Part shown: one piece after another, positions 46,934 through 57,179 of the stretch
How the letters are laid out: each line of letters begins with the position of its first letter
Numbering within the stretch: position 1 is the first letter of the stretch
Assembly: GCF_004366595.1 (NCBI RefSeq)
Contig: NZ_SORE01000023.1
Coordinates: 1 to 64,000 of the forward strand
Direction: 5' to 3'
DNA length: 64,000 nt
Source: Paraburkholderia rhizosphaerae
GTDB lineage: Bacteria; Pseudomonadota; Gammaproteobacteria; Burkholderiales; Burkholderiaceae
The notes under the pieces: generated by a model
What the model was told of the DNA's origin: nothing
Database searches by the model: none
What the model saw: the letters and a program-made list of their open reading frames with translations, nothing else
Made by a program: the position numbers and the translations under genes

Positions 46934-47722
46934 TTACTTGCGGCGGCCGCGCTGTTGGCGGCATTGTTCGAACAGACATACGGCGGCCGCCGCCGCGACA
47001 TTGAGCGATTCCATCCCGCCTGGCTGCGGAATCGTCACACGGTGCGTGACCGCGGCTCGCCACGCTGGCGACACGCCCGCCCCTTCGTTGCCAAACACCC
47101 ACGCGAGCGGCCCGGACAGATCGCAATCGTAGAGCGCCTGCGCGCCGTGCGAATCGGTGATCGCAACCGGCACCGCAAGCCGCCCGATCAACGCGTCCGG
47201 TTCGATGTCTTCGTGAATACGCAGCAGGAAATGCGCGCCCATCGCCGAACGCAGCACCTTCGACGCCCATGCATACGCGGTGCCCGGCGCGCAGAACACA
47301 TCGGCAATACCCGCGGCCGCCGCGCTGCGTAAAATCGAACCGACATTGCCGGCGTCCTGCACGCCGTCGAGCACAACACAACTGTGCGCAACGCGCTCGG
47401 GCAACGGCACCGCGGGCCGTTCGACCAGCAGCAGCATGCCCACGCCATTGACCACGTTCGACAACTGGCCGAACAGCGCATCGGGCAGCGTGACGACTCG
47501 CGCGGCGTCGATGCGCGCGACAATCGTTTGCGCTTCGTCGTGGCGCAACGCGCCTTCGGTCACCACGCAGGTTTCCGGTTGACCCGCGGCGTCGAGATAC
47601 GCGCTCGCCAGATGAAACCCTTCGAGGAGCGCATGCGCGCTGCGGCGCTGCTGGTGCGTCGAGCCGGCGAGCGCCTTCAGGCGTTTGTAGAGTGGATTGT
47701 CGCGCGAGGTGATGGATTTCAC
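46934..47722 (-). CDS. TrmH/SpoU-family RNA 2'-O-methyltransferase
   Basis: This SAM-dependent methyltransferase with a trefoil knot has 262 residues. The three family motifs are present: LDGVQDAGNVGSILRSA, the region around WVFGNEGAGVSP, and IPQPGGMESLNVAAA. The N-terminal substrate-binding domain (ITSRDNPLYKRLKAL) matches the 23S rRNA-type members, but the exact target base is not clear. It ends the long lpx-rnhB operon and lies 101 bases after rnhB. Confidence 0.9.
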   Translation of the reverse strand: MKSITSRDNPLYKRLKALAGSTHQQRRSAHALLEGFHLASAYLDAAGQPETCVVTEGALRHDEAQTIVARIDAARVVTLPDALFGQLSNVVNGVGMLLLVERPAVPLPERVAHSCVVLDGVQDAGNVGSILRSAAAAGIADVFCAPGTAYAWASKVLRSAMGAHFLLRIHEDIEPDALIGRLAVPVAITDSHGAQALYDCDLSGPLAWVFGNEGAGVSPAWRAAVTHRVTIPQPGGMESLNVAAAAAVCLFEQCRQQRGRRK

Positions 47723-47823
47723 GTCTGGGATATCACGGAGTGGCTTCAGAACCGGCGGCTTACCTTATCGGCGACGCGTGCGCTACCGCCACGCCCGCCA
47801 TGCTCAAGCACGAACGCGCGGGA

Positions 47824-48639
47824 TCAGAACGGCGGGCTATCGAGATCGAGCGGCGCATCGTCGAACGCATCGGCGCCGAACGCGGGCGGATCGACCACCG
47901 CGGTTTCCGGCGGCAGATCGTTGAGCGCCAGGCCAAGCCGGATATGTGCTTCGCGCACCGGCGCGAACGAACGCCGATGATGCTCGCAAGGCCCGTGTTC
48001 GCGCAGCGCGAGCAGATGCTGTGGCGTGCCGTAGCCCGCGTGCGCATCGAACCCATACATCGGGAATGACTGATGCAGGTCCAGCAGCATCCGGTCGCGC
48101 GTGACCTTTGCGAGAATCGACGCAGCCGAAATGCAAGGCACCAGCGCATCGCCGCTGACGATCGCCTCGCTACGCACGCTCAGCACCGGGCAGCGGTTGC
48201 CGTCGATCTTCGCGAGCGTCGGCACCATAGACAGCCCTTCGACCGCGCGCTTCATTGCGAGCATGGTTGCGTGCAGGATGTTCAGCGTATCGATTTCATC
48301 GACCGACGCGGACGCGACACACCACGCGAGCGAACGCTCGACGATCTTGTCGTATAACGCCTCACGCTTCTTCGCGGTGAGCACCTTCGAATCGTCGAGG
48401 CCGCGAATGCGCCGCTTCGGATCGAGAATGACCGCGGCCGCCACCACCGGCCCCGCGAGCGGCCCGCGCCCCGCCTCGTCGACGCCGCAGATAATATCGA
48501 GCGGCGACTCGAAGTCGAGCCCCGCCTGCACGACCGTCAACGTGCTGCCCGCACCTGTGCGGCCCGCTTTCGCAGTCTTGCCGGGGCTAGCGGTTTTGGC
48601 CACGACGACCTTCGCGCGGCGCGGCGGCGTATCGCTCAT
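47824..48639 (-). CDS. rnhB: ribonuclease HII
   Basis: This enzyme removes ribonucleotides from DNA. In 271 residues the active-site block is [12 protein letters not shown] (Asp54, Glu55), with further family motifs [11 protein letters not shown] and [11 protein letters not shown]. It has about 50 extra N-terminal residues rich in Lys/Ala/Thr, and a 35-residue Asp/Pro-rich tail. The start overlaps the lpxB stop as ATGA. Confidence 0.95.
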   Translation of the reverse strand: MSDTPPRRAKVVVAKTASPGKTAKAGRTGAGSTLTVVQAGLDFESPLDIICGVDEAGRGPLAGPVVAAAVILDPKRRIRGLDDSKVLTAKKREALYDKIVERSLAWCVASASVDEIDTLNILHATMLAMKRAVEGLSMVPTLAKIDGNRCPVLSVRSEAIVSGDALVPCISAASILAKVTRDRMLLDLHQSFPMYGFDAHAGYGTPQHLLALREHGPCEHHRRSFAPVREAHIRLGLALNDLPPETAVVDPPAFGADAFDDAPLDLDSPPF

Positions 48640-49802
48640 CCCCGCCCCTTGCGCGATTCGACGACCTGCGCGACGGCTTCCGCCGCGCGCTGTGCGGTGT
48701 TCTGCTTCAGCACGTGATGCATTTCCGTGAAGATTTCCGTCAGCGTGCGCCGGTTTGCGTCGTCCCGCAACTGGGTCAGCGTTGCATCGGCGAGCGCTTG
48801 CGGCGTCGCGAAATGCTGCAGGATTTCGGGCACCACAAAGCGCCCCGCGAGGATGTTCGGCAAACCGACATACGGCAGGTAGCCTTGCCGCCGCATGATC
48901 TGCCCGGTCAGCCACGGCACCTTGTATGAAATCACCATCGGCTTTTTCAGCAGTGCCGCTTCGAGCGTCACCGTGCCACTTTTGACGAGCAGCGCATCGG
49001 CGGCCGTCATCGCAAGTTGTGCGTTGCCGTCGATCAGCGTCAGCGCCAGCGTAGGGTGCGCATCGACGAGCGGCTTGAGCAACTCGCGCAGCGCCGGCGT
49101 CGCGGCCGGCATCACAAAGCGCACGCCCGGCTCGCGCTGCTGCATCAGCGCCATCGCGTCGAAAAACGTCGGGCCGATCAGCTCGATTTCCGAGCGACGG
49201 CTGCCCGGCAGCACGCCGATCACCGGGCCGCTCGCGGGCAAGCCAAGCGTCACGCGCGCGCCGGCCACATCAGGTTCGAGCGGAATCTGGTCCGCAAGCG
49301 GATGGCCGACATACGTCGCGGCGACGCCTGCCTTTTCGAGCAGCGGCTTCTCGAACGGAAACACGCACAGCATATGGTCGACCGCTTTGGCGATCTTCTT
49401 GATGCGCCCGCCACGCCACGCCCAGATCGACGGACAGACCAGATGCACGGTCGGAATGCCGTGCTCGCGCAGCGCGTGTTCGAGGCCGAAATTGAAGTCT
49501 GGCGCGTCGACGCCGACGAACGCGTCGGGCGGGTCCGCAAGCAGCTGACGCTTTAATTCATTACGGATCCCGAGAATCTCGGGGATATGCCGCAGCGCTT
49601 CGACATAGCCGCGCACCGTCAGCTTTTCCATCGGGAAATGCGCATCGAAGCCGTGCGCGATCATGCGCGGGCCGCCGATCCCATAGCTGCGTGCCTCGGG
49701 CAGCCGGGCCGCGAGGCCGTCGAGCAGCGCCGCGCCGAGGATATCGCCGGACGGTTCGCCGGCCACCATCGCAAGCCGCGGCTGACTGGATTGCAGCGAC
49801 AT
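48636..49802 (-). CDS. lpxB: lipid-A-disaccharide synthase
   Basis: This membrane-associated glycosyltransferase joins UDP-diacylglucosamine and lipid X in lipid A assembly. The 388-residue protein has [13 protein letters not shown] at the start, IGGPRM, the conserved [13 protein letters not shown], and [12 protein letters not shown]. It starts 6 bases after the lpxA stop and overlaps rnhB. Confidence 0.97.
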   Translation of the reverse strand: MSLQSSQPRLAMVAGEPSGDILGAALLDGLAARLPEARSYGIGGPRMIAHGFDAHFPMEKLTVRGYVEALRHIPEILGIRNELKRQLLADPPDAFVGVDAPDFNFGLEHALREHGIPTVHLVCPSIWAWRGGRIKKIAKAVDHMLCVFPFEKPLLEKAGVAATYVGHPLADQIPLEPDVAGARVTLGLPASGPVIGVLPGSRRSEIELIGPTFFDAMALMQQREPGVRFVMPAATPALRELLKPLVDAHPTLALTLIDGNAQLAMTAADALLVKSGTVTLEAALLKKPMVISYKVPWLTGQIMRRQGYLPYVGLPNILAGRFVVPEILQHFATPQALADATLTQLRDDANRRTLTEIFTEMHHVLKQNTAQRAAEAVAQVVESRKGRG

Positions 49803-49808
49803 TGCGCG

Positions 49809-50597
49809 TTAGCGGATGATGCCGCGCTGCGACGATTCGACGAAGTCGACGAATGCACGCACCGCTTCGTCGCCGTCGCCGCCCGCGGACGCAAGCTCGC
49901 GCAACTGGAGCTTCGCCTCTTCGAGCGACAGGCCGTTCTTGTACAGCAGCCGGTACGCCGAACGCAGCGCCGAAATCGCGTCCGCCGAAAAGCCGCGCCG
50001 GCGCAGCCCTTCGACGTTGATGCCGTGAGGCTCCGCTTTATTGCCGGCCGCGATCACGAACGGCGGAACGTCCTGCACGAGCGCCGACGCGCCGCCGAGC
50101 ATCGAATGCGCGCCGATCCGCACGAACTGGTGGACGCCCGACATGCCGCCGACGATCGCATGGTCGCCGATGATCACGTGCCCCGCCATCTGCGCATTGC
50201 TCGACAGAATCACGTTACTGCCGACCTGGCAGTCGTGGCCGATATGCACGTACGCCATGATCCAGTTGTCGTCGCCGAGCGTCGTGATGCCGGTGTCCTG
50301 CACGGTGCCGGTGTGGATCGTCGTGAACTCGCGGATCATATTGCGGTGGCCGATCGCGAGCCGGGTCGGCTCGCCCTTGTACTTCATGTCCTGCGGCCGG
50401 CCGCCGATCGACGCGAAGTGCCCGATCTGGTTGTCCTCGCCGAGCGTCGTGTGGCCTTCGATCACGCTATGCGAACCGACGGTGGTCCGCGCGCCGATCG
50501 TCACGTGCGCGCCGACGATCGCATACGGTCCGATTTCGACCGTGTCGTCGAGCTGTGCACCCGGTTCGATGATCGCAGTGGGATGAATCCTGCTCAT
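49809..50597 (-). CDS. lpxA: UDP-N-acetylglucosamine acyltransferase LpxA
   Basis: This is the first enzyme of lipid A synthesis: it moves an acyl chain from ACP to UDP-GlcNAc. The 262-residue protein is a left-handed beta-helix built from hexapeptide repeats ([15 protein letters not shown] onward) with the catalytic His in [10 protein letters not shown], then a C-terminal helical part ([14 protein letters not shown]). GAGGGCGC precedes the ATG. It is 238 bases downstream of fabZ, an unusually wide gap. Confidence 0.97.
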   Translation of the reverse strand: MSRIHPTAIIEPGAQLDDTVEIGPYAIVGAHVTIGARTTVGSHSVIEGHTTLGEDNQIGHFASIGGRPQDMKYKGEPTRLAIGHRNMIREFTTIHTGTVQDTGITTLGDDNWIMAYVHIGHDCQVGSNVILSSNAQMAGHVIIGDHAIVGGMSGVHQFVRIGAHSMLGGASALVQDVPPFVIAAGNKAEPHGINVEGLRRRGFSADAISALRSAYRLLYKNGLSLEEAKLQLRELASAGGDGDEAVRAFVDFVESSQRGIIR

Positions 50598-50678
50598 GCG
50601 CCCTCGCTTGTATTTCAGTTGGCGTTTCGCAATGCCGGCGACGCATCACGCGGTACGTCGATGGCGATCGTCGAAATC

Positions 50679-50705
50679 GCTGATGTCGCTGATGTCGCTG
50701 CTGTC
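50679..50705. repeat. 3 x 9-base tandem repeat in the fabZ-lpxA gap
   Basis: GCTGATGTC occurs twice, followed by GCTGCTGTC, with no interruption. The gap of 238 bases has no gene, and the repeat is its only clear feature. Confidence 0.85.
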
Positions 50706-50835
50706 CTTCTGGCCGACTTGCCGCGGCTGCTTTCGACGCAAACCGGAAGCTGGGAGCGCGGGGCGCGCCGCCGTCGTGCCGTGCCGCGTCGCATCTCGAC
50801 ACGGAATTGCCGTCAGCACCGTTGCGTCGCCGCCG

Positions 50836-51297
50836 TCAGCCCTCGTCCGACGTGCGCACCGCGCACATCAGATCCGCTTCCGCCGCCACCGCGCCGTCGA
50901 CTTCGGCGCGCGCCTTGAACTTCCAGATGCCACGCATATGACGCTCGAACGTCACGTTCAGAATCAGCTGGTCGCCCGGTTCGACGACCCGCTTGAAGCG
51001 TGCGTTATCGATGCCGACGAACAGATACAGCGTATTGTCCGGATCGTGCGGTTCTTCCGCGAACGTCAGCAGCGCGGCCGTCTGCGCGAGCGCTTCGAGA
51101 ATCAGCACACCGGGCATCACCGGGCGCTTCGGAAAGTGCCCCATGAAGTACGGCTCGTTGATCGTGACATTCTTCAGCGCCTTGATCGCTTTGTGCGGTT
51201 CGAGCTCGATCACGCGGTCGACCAGCAGGATCGGATAGCGATGCGGCAGTAGCGTCAGAATCTTGTGAATGTCGAGGTTGATTTTTTCGGTGCTCAT
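50836..51297 (-). CDS. fabZ: 3-hydroxyacyl-ACP dehydratase FabZ
   Basis: This enzyme dehydrates 3-hydroxyacyl-ACP in fatty acid elongation and competes with the Lpx enzymes for hydroxymyristoyl-ACP. In 153 residues the active-site His is in [11 protein letters not shown] and the Glu in LILEALAQ. I used the ATG at 51297, which matches family starts; an ATG at 51327 is possible. Neither has a strong ribosome-binding site. It lies between lpxD and lpxA, as usual. Confidence 0.96.
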   Translation of the reverse strand: MSTEKINLDIHKILTLLPHRYPILLVDRVIELEPHKAIKALKNVTINEPYFMGHFPKRPVMPGVLILEALAQTAALLTFAEEPHDPDNTLYLFVGIDNARFKRVVEPGDQLILNVTFERHMRGIWKFKARAEVDGAVAAEADLMCAVRTSDEG

Positions 51298-51408
51298 GGT
51301 ATTTCGGTTCACGCTCAGTATCGTCATCGATCGTGCGACGATAACTTTTGGATGCTGGTGCAGGCGAATAGATCACGTGCCGTCGCCGGGTTCGCTTCGA
51401 GCTTGTAT

Positions 51409-51450
51409 CGGGTTTGCATTCCCGGGCTTGCGTTCCCCGGTCCTGCGTTC
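51409..51450. repeat. 3 x 14-base imperfect tandem repeat in the lpxD-fabZ gap
   Basis: Three adjacent units (51409-51422, 51423-51436, 51437-51450) share the pattern CGGGYTTGCRTTCC; the third is more diverged. The 273-base gap holds no gene. Confidence 0.7.
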
Positions 51451-51570
51451 ACCATGCCCCGGTGACTGCGGCGGCGCCCTGAGTGCCATGCCGCCATCGG
51501 GCGGTCACGGCCGGCGCTTCTGATAGTGCGTTTCTGCTCCCTTCTTGTTCGTTGTTGCTCGCGGCCCGCG

Positions 51571-52650
51571 CTACGCGTTACCGTCGCCCGCCTGTGCCGC
51601 CACGGCGGCTTCGAGCGCCTTGATCCGGTCGCGCATCTTGTCGAGATTACGCAGCAGCGCCGCGCTTTTGTTCCACTCAGCATGATCGACTGCCGGAAAT
51701 GCACTTGTGTACAACCCCGGCTTCAGCAACGACTTCGACACACCCGACTTCGCGGTGATAATTACGTAGTCGCCGAGCGTCACATGGCCGGCGATGCCGA
51801 CTGCGCCGCCGATCATACAGTGCTTGCCGATCGTCGTGCTACCCGCGATACCCGCGCAGCCCGCGATCACGGTGTACGCGCCGATCCGGCAATTGTGCGC
51901 GATTTGCACGAGGTTATCGATTTTCACGCACTCCTCGATCACGGTATCGGCCATCGCCCCGCGGTCGATCGTCGTGTTGGCGCCGATTTCGACATCCGGG
52001 CCGATCGTCACGCCGCCGACCTGTGGAATCTTGACCCAGCTACCCGTGCGCGCATCGCCCTCGCCGACGAAATCCGGCGCGAAGCCGAAGCCATCGGAGC
52101 CAATTACCGCGCCGGCCTGCACGATCGCACGCTCGCCGACGGCGCAGCCATGGTACACGGTCACATTCGGGTACAGATGCGACCCCGCGCCGATCCGCGT
52201 ACCGCGGCCGATGAACACATTCGCATCGAGGCGCACATTTTCGCCAATCACCGCGCCAGCCTCGACCGTCACGTTCGGTCCGATCACCGCACTCGCCGCG
52301 ACCTTCGCCGACGGGTCCACGTTGGCGCGCGGATGCACGCCGGGCACCGCTTTCGGCGCCGCGAGATCAATGAAGGCCTGTGCGACGCGCGCGAAGTAGG
52401 CGTACGGGTTCGGCGTGACGATGAAGTTACGTCCATCGGGCGACGCGAGCTTCGCCAGGTCGTCCGCGTTGATCAGCACGGCGCCCGCCTGGGTCGTGTC
52501 GACCTGCGACAGGTATTTGGGGTTCGCGAGGAACGCCAGATGTTCCGGCCCAGCCTGATCCAGCGGCGCCAGGTTGCTGACGCGATGCGTGCGGTCTCCG
52601 ACAATGTCGCCGCCAAAGCGTGCCGCAATCTCCTCGAGCGTAAAAGCCAT
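51571..52650 (-). CDS. lpxD: UDP-3-O-acylglucosamine N-acyltransferase LpxD
   Basis: This is the third lipid A step, adding the N-linked hydroxyacyl chain. The 359-residue protein has an N-terminal uridine-binding domain ([16 protein letters not shown]), a long hexapeptide beta-helix ([18 protein letters not shown] and onward) with the catalytic His region [11 protein letters not shown], and a C-terminal helix. AGGAG lies 10 bases before the start. Confidence 0.97.
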   Translation of the reverse strand: MAFTLEEIAARFGGDIVGDRTHRVSNLAPLDQAGPEHLAFLANPKYLSQVDTTQAGAVLINADDLAKLASPDGRNFIVTPNPYAYFARVAQAFIDLAAPKAVPGVHPRANVDPSAKVAASAVIGPNVTVEAGAVIGENVRLDANVFIGRGTRIGAGSHLYPNVTVYHGCAVGERAIVQAGAVIGSDGFGFAPDFVGEGDARTGSWVKIPQVGGVTIGPDVEIGANTTIDRGAMADTVIEECVKIDNLVQIAHNCRIGAYTVIAGCAGIAGSTTIGKHCMIGGAVGIAGHVTLGDYVIITAKSGVSKSLLKPGLYTSAFPAVDHAEWNKSAALLRNLDKMRDRIKALEAAVAAQAGDGNA

Positions 52651-52758
52651 GCGTGTACTGCTCCTGATTTCGGTTAGCGCCCAGGTTGGCGCTTGAAAGG
52701 TACCGGGCTGAAATGCGCCGATACCGGCGTGCTGCTTTTTCTTCGTTGTTGCCTTGCC

Positions 52759-52785
52759 TGATTCGCCTGATTCGCTTGATTCGTT
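52759..52785. repeat. 3 x 9-base tandem repeat in the skp-lpxD gap
   Basis: TGATTCGCC, TGATTCGCT and TGATTCGTT follow one another in the 143-base gap. It is not in an open frame of either neighbour. Confidence 0.85.
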
Positions 52786-52793
52786 CGCTTCAG

Positions 52794-53336
52794 TCAGTTA
52801 GTACTGTTCGGCGCGGCGAGCGCCTTTAACACCTGGTCGGTGATGTCGATGCGCGGGCTCACATACACGGCTTCCTGTACGATCAGATCGTAGTGCTGCT
52901 GCTCCGCGATCTGTTTGATGACCTTGTTCGCACGGTCGAGCACCGCGGCCAGTTCTTCGTTGCGGCGCTGGTTCAGATCTTCGCGGAACTCGCGCTGCTT
53001 GCGCTGGAAGTCGGTATCGAGCTGCGACAGATCGCGCTGCTTCTGCGCGCGATCCGTCGGCGACATCGACGCGCCGTTCTTGTCGAGCGCATCGGACATC
53101 GTTTTCAGGCGCGATGCCATGTCCTGCAGATCCTTGTCGCGCTTTGCGAACTCGGCTTCGAGCTTCGCCTGTGCCGCCTTCGCCGCCGCCGACTCGCGCA
53201 GGATGCGGTCGGAATTGACCGCCGCGATACGCGCTTCCTGCGCCTGCGCGGCTTGCACGAGGCCCACGCCGAGCGTCACGGCCAGCGCCAGTGCACACGC
53301 CACACGTTTCGAAATCATACCGGTTAGCAAAGTCAT
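52794..53336 (-). CDS. skp: periplasmic chaperone Skp/OmpH
   Basis: This trimeric chaperone holds unfolded outer-membrane proteins on the way to BamA. The protein of about 180 residues has a signal peptide ending near AAQAQEA and a long charged coiled-coil arm (about 55-130, rich in Lys/Gln/Asp/Arg). The start is uncertain: GAGAGG abuts the ATG at 53336. It would suit a TTG at 53330 better by spacing, and an ATG at 53318 gives the most typical signal peptide. bamA is 34 bases upstream. Confidence 0.93.
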   Translation of the reverse strand: MTLLTGMISKRVACALALAVTLGVGLVQAAQAQEARIAAVNSDRILRESAAAKAAQAKLEAEFAKRDKDLQDMASRLKTMSDALDKNGASMSPTDRAQKQRDLSQLDTDFQRKQREFREDLNQRRNEELAAVLDRANKVIKQIAEQQHYDLIVQEAVYVSPRIDITDQVLKALAAPNSTN

Positions 53337-53370
53337 CCTCTCGATACTGTAAGGGTCGCCGTTCGTCCGA

Positions 53371-55683
53371 TCAGAATGCCGTCCCGATCTGGAACTGGAA
53401 CTTCTGATACTGGTCGCCGGCGTGCTTCTGCAGCGGGAAGCCCAAGCTCAGCTTGAGCGGCCCGATCGGCGAAATCCACGCGAGACCAAAACCGTAAGCG
53501 TAGCGCAGGCCGTTCGAGCCGACCGTCGTATTGCCGCCCTGGGACGGGTCGCCCCAGACGTTACCTGCATCGAGGAACGTGAACACGCGCAGCGTGCGGT
53601 CGTAGCCCGTACCCGGCAGCGGGAAGGTCAGCTCGATATTGCTGACGAACATCTTGTTACCGCCGACCGGATCGCCTGTGGTCGTATCGCGCGGACCCAG
53701 CGAGCTCGGCTCATAGCCGCGCACCGAACCGATACCACCGGCGTAGTAGTTCTTGAAGATCGGGAACGGATTGCCGATACCCTTACCGTAGCCGCCCTGC
53801 ACGTTGAAGCCGAGCACGAAGCCGCGCGAAAACGAGTAATAGTACTGCGCCTGCAAATCCGCCTTGTAGTACTGCGTGCCGCCGACCGGCGTACCGTATT
53901 CGGCATTCGCCTGCGTGAAGTAACCGCGGCTCGGCACCAGTGCGCTATCGCGATTGTCGCGCGACCAGCCGACTGTCAGTGGCACGTTATTCGATACGCG
54001 GCCGAAGTCGTTCACGTAGTTCTTGTACGTCTGCGGCGTATTCGCGTCGACGTCGAGCGTGTTCTGCTCGAAGCCGATGCCGAAGAAGACCGTATCGACT
54101 TCGGAGAACGGGATACCGAACTTCAGGTCGCCACCCACCGTGACGATCCGGAAGCTCGAATCGGTCGAATAGAACAGCGGCTCGTACGTGCGGTAGTAGA
54201 CGTCGGTGATCCGCTTGATGCCGTCGACCGTGAAGTACGGGTCGACCTGCGTGACCGTCAGCGTGCGGTACGTCTTCGCGGTGTTCACGTTGACCGACAG
54301 GCTGGTGCCGGAACCGAACACGTTGTCCTGCGACACACCGGCCGACAGTACGACCTTGTCCGTCGACGAGAAACCGGCGCCGAGCGTAATCGCGCCAGTC
54401 GGCTTTTCGGCCACTTTCACGTCGACGTCGACCTGGTCGGGCGTGCCTTCGACCGGCACGGTCGTCACGTCGACGTCGGTAAAGTAGCCGAGGCGGTTGA
54501 TCCGGTCCTTCGACAGCGCGAGGCGGTTCGAATCGAACCATGAGCTTTCGAGCTGGCGCATTTCGCGGCGCACGACTTCGTCGCGCGTGCGCGTGTTGCC
54601 CGTCACATTGACGCGGCGCACGTAGACGCGGCGGCTCGGGTCCACCTGCAGCGTCAGGTCGACCGTGTGATGCTCCTGATCGATCTGCGGCAGCGCATTG
54701 ACGGTCGCGAACGCATAGCCGTATTCGCCGAGCTTGTCGACGATCGCCTTCGTGGTGGCCTGCAGCTTTTCCGCCGAGAAACGGTCGCCCGGCTTGATCT
54801 TGATCAGCTTTGTGAGCTCCGCTTCGCGATCGAGCAGATTTCCCGCCAGCTTGATGCTCGAGATCGTGTACGGCTCGCCCTCGTGCAGCGTGATGGTCAG
54901 GTACATGTCCTTCTTGTCGGGCGTAATCGACACCTGGGTCGACTCGATGTTGAACTCGAGGTAGCCGCGATTCAGGTAGTACGACCGCACGTTTTCGAGG
55001 TCGCCCGTGAGCTTTTCCTTCGAGTACAGGTCGTTCTTCGTGTACCAGGAAAACCAGTTCGGCGTCGACAGCTGCATTTCGTCGCGCAGCGTGCCGGTAC
55101 TGAAAGCCTTGTTGCCGATGAAGTTGATCTGGCGGATCTTCGCATTCGGCCCTTCGACCACCGAGAACAGCAGACCGACGCGATTGCGGTCGATCGGCGT
55201 GACGGTCGTCGTAACTTCCGCCGCATAGAAACCGCGCGTCAGATATTGGCGTTTCAGCTCCTGCTCGGCCTTATCGACCAGCGCCTTGTCGTAGTACCGG
55301 CCTTGCGACAGGCCGACCGAGCGCAGCGCCTTGATCAGATTGTCCTTCTCGAATTCATGAATGCCGGCGAAATCGATCGTGCCGATGGCCGGACGCTCGA
55401 CTACCTGGACGATCACGACATTGCCTTCGGTCGCAATCTTGACGTCGTTGAAAAAGCCGGTGGCGTACAGCGCGCGGATGGCTTCGGACGCTTTATCGTC
55501 GGTGAACGTGTCGCCTTGCTTGATCGGCAGGTACGAGAACACGGTGCCCGGTTCGACCCGTTGCAAACCCTCGATCCGAATGTCTTGCACCACAAAGGGT
55601 GTCGTTGCGTGGGCGACCAGCCCATGCGCGGCGAATGCCGCGGCTACAACTGTTTTAGGAACAAAGCGATGAGGTTTGAACAA
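53371..55683 (-). CDS. bamA: outer membrane protein assembly factor BamA
   Basis: This is the central barrel of the Bam complex that inserts outer-membrane proteins. In 770 residues it has a signal peptide, five POTRA domains (from about VVQDIRIEGLQRVEPG to residue 420) and a 16-strand barrel with the conserved loop motif VRGYE. It ends in QIGTAF with the C-terminal Phe. rseP lies 64 bases upstream and skp follows. Confidence 0.98.
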   Translation of the reverse strand: MFKPHRFVPKTVVAAAFAAHGLVAHATTPFVVQDIRIEGLQRVEPGTVFSYLPIKQGDTFTDDKASEAIRALYATGFFNDVKIATEGNVVIVQVVERPAIGTIDFAGIHEFEKDNLIKALRSVGLSQGRYYDKALVDKAEQELKRQYLTRGFYAAEVTTTVTPIDRNRVGLLFSVVEGPNAKIRQINFIGNKAFSTGTLRDEMQLSTPNWFSWYTKNDLYSKEKLTGDLENVRSYYLNRGYLEFNIESTQVSITPDKKDMYLTITLHEGEPYTISSIKLAGNLLDREAELTKLIKIKPGDRFSAEKLQATTKAIVDKLGEYGYAFATVNALPQIDQEHHTVDLTLQVDPSRRVYVRRVNVTGNTRTRDEVVRREMRQLESSWFDSNRLALSKDRINRLGYFTDVDVTTVPVEGTPDQVDVDVKVAEKPTGAITLGAGFSSTDKVVLSAGVSQDNVFGSGTSLSVNVNTAKTYRTLTVTQVDPYFTVDGIKRITDVYYRTYEPLFYSTDSSFRIVTVGGDLKFGIPFSEVDTVFFGIGFEQNTLDVDANTPQTYKNYVNDFGRVSNNVPLTVGWSRDNRDSALVPSRGYFTQANAEYGTPVGGTQYYKADLQAQYYYSFSRGFVLGFNVQGGYGKGIGNPFPIFKNYYAGGIGSVRGYEPSSLGPRDTTTGDPVGGNKMFVSNIELTFPLPGTGYDRTLRVFTFLDAGNVWGDPSQGGNTTVGSNGLRYAYGFGLAWISPIGPLKLSLGFPLQKHAGDQYQKFQFQIGTAF

Positions 55684-55747
55684 CGTGCTTCCCCAGTGTT
55701 ATAGCTGCATCAGGTCCGGCGGTCGTCGCGAACGCCGCCTGACACCT

Positions 55748-57148
55748 TTAAAAATGGATTAAACGTGCTAGATCGTTGAACAGTGCAATCGCCGACAGCG
55801 CGACGATGCAGGCAAGTCCCGCTCGTTGAAGAACCAGCTGCCAGCGATCGGATACGGCTTTGCCGGTAACGGCTTCAACCAAATAATATAACAGATGCCC
55901 CCCGTCCAATACCGGAATTGGCAAAAGGTTGAGCACGCCGAGGCTAATACTGACAAGCGCCAGGAATGACAGGAATGCTGATGGTCCGAGCCTTGCGCTC
56001 TTGCCCGCATAGTCCGCGATCGTGACCGGGCCTGACAGATTCTTTAGCGAAGCTTCGCCGACAATCATCCGGCCGAACATGCGAATCGAGTAAACGCCCA
56101 GTTCCCATGTGCGGTTCGCACCGAGGCGCAGGCTCTCGAGCGGCCCATAACGCACGTCGATCGACGGCACCTGCGTCGCCAGTTCCGCGCCTATGCGTCC
56201 GACATTCTCGCCGGTTGCGTCATCGCGCTGCGACGCAGGCACGAGCGTCATGGTGTGCAACGTGCCCGACTGATTGCCCGATTGCGTGACGCGTGCGCCG
56301 CGCTCGATTTGCAGCGTGATCGGCTTGTCCGCGTGCGACTTGATGTAGTTGATAAACGTGGTCGCGTTATCGGCCGGATGGCCGTCGACCGCGCGCAGCC
56401 GGTCACCCGCCTGGAGGCCCGCGCGTTGCGCGGCGCTGCCCGCCTGCACGCGGGCCACTGTCAGCGTACCGCCACCCGGTTCGAAGCCGAGGGTCGACAT
56501 GAAATTGTCATCGACCTCCTTGTCGCCCAGGCTTTCGAGGCTCAACGGAAAATCGAAGGTGCCGTTTTTGTCCTTCGCGGACAGGACGACGTTGCGATGA
56601 TCGAATGCCGCGCCGAGCAGTTTCCAGCGCAGGTCGGACCATGAACGCACCTGCGCGGCCTCGCCGCCGCTCGCATCGCGTACCCCGGTCACCGTTTCGC
56701 CGCCTTCGAAGCCGGCGCGCGCAGCAGCCGTATTCATTGCGGGCGCGGCGACGACCGCCGCGGGCTCCGTCACGCCGGTCGCGAACACCGCGGCGAACAG
56801 CACGATCGCAAGCAGAAAGTTCGCGATCGGGCCGGCCGCGACAATCGCGAAGCGCTTGCCGACCGACTGCCGGTTGAACGCATAACGGAGCTCTTCGTCC
56901 GGGATGCGCACGCCCTCTTCGCGCTCGTCGAGCATCTTCACGTAGCCGCCGAGCGGCAACATCGCAATGGTCCATTGCGTGCCGCTTTTCTTGCTGACCC
57001 ACTGCACGATCGGTTTGCCGAACCCGATCGAAAAACGCAGTACCTTCACGCCACATAGACGCGCGACGCTGTAGTGACCGTACTCGTGTACGACCACCAG
57101 CACGCCGATCGCGACCACGAAGGCGAGCACTTCGGTCAGCAGATTCAT
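55748..57148 (-). CDS. rseP: site-2 protease RseP
   Basis: This intramembrane zinc protease cuts the anti-sigma factor RseA in the envelope-stress pathway. The 466-residue protein shows HEYGH (His21, Glu22, His25) in the first membrane segment, two central PDZ-like regions (RVQAGSAAQRAGLQAGD is the clearer one), and LDGGHLLYY near the C-terminus with the third zinc ligand. dxr is 31 bases upstream. Confidence 0.96.
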   Translation of the reverse strand: MNLLTEVLAFVVAIGVLVVVHEYGHYSVARLCGVKVLRFSIGFGKPIVQWVSKKSGTQWTIAMLPLGGYVKMLDEREEGVRIPDEELRYAFNRQSVGKRFAIVAAGPIANFLLAIVLFAAVFATGVTEPAAVVAAPAMNTAAARAGFEGGETVTGVRDASGGEAAQVRSWSDLRWKLLGAAFDHRNVVLSAKDKNGTFDFPLSLESLGDKEVDDNFMSTLGFEPGGGTLTVARVQAGSAAQRAGLQAGDRLRAVDGHPADNATTFINYIKSHADKPITLQIERGARVTQSGNQSGTLHTMTLVPASQRDDATGENVGRIGAELATQVPSIDVRYGPLESLRLGANRTWELGVYSIRMFGRMIVGEASLKNLSGPVTIADYAGKSARLGPSAFLSFLALVSISLGVLNLLPIPVLDGGHLLYYLVEAVTGKAVSDRWQLVLQRAGLACIVALSAIALFNDLARLIHF

Positions 57149-57179
57149 AAACGCCTCACTGAATGGCGTGCTGCGTGCG

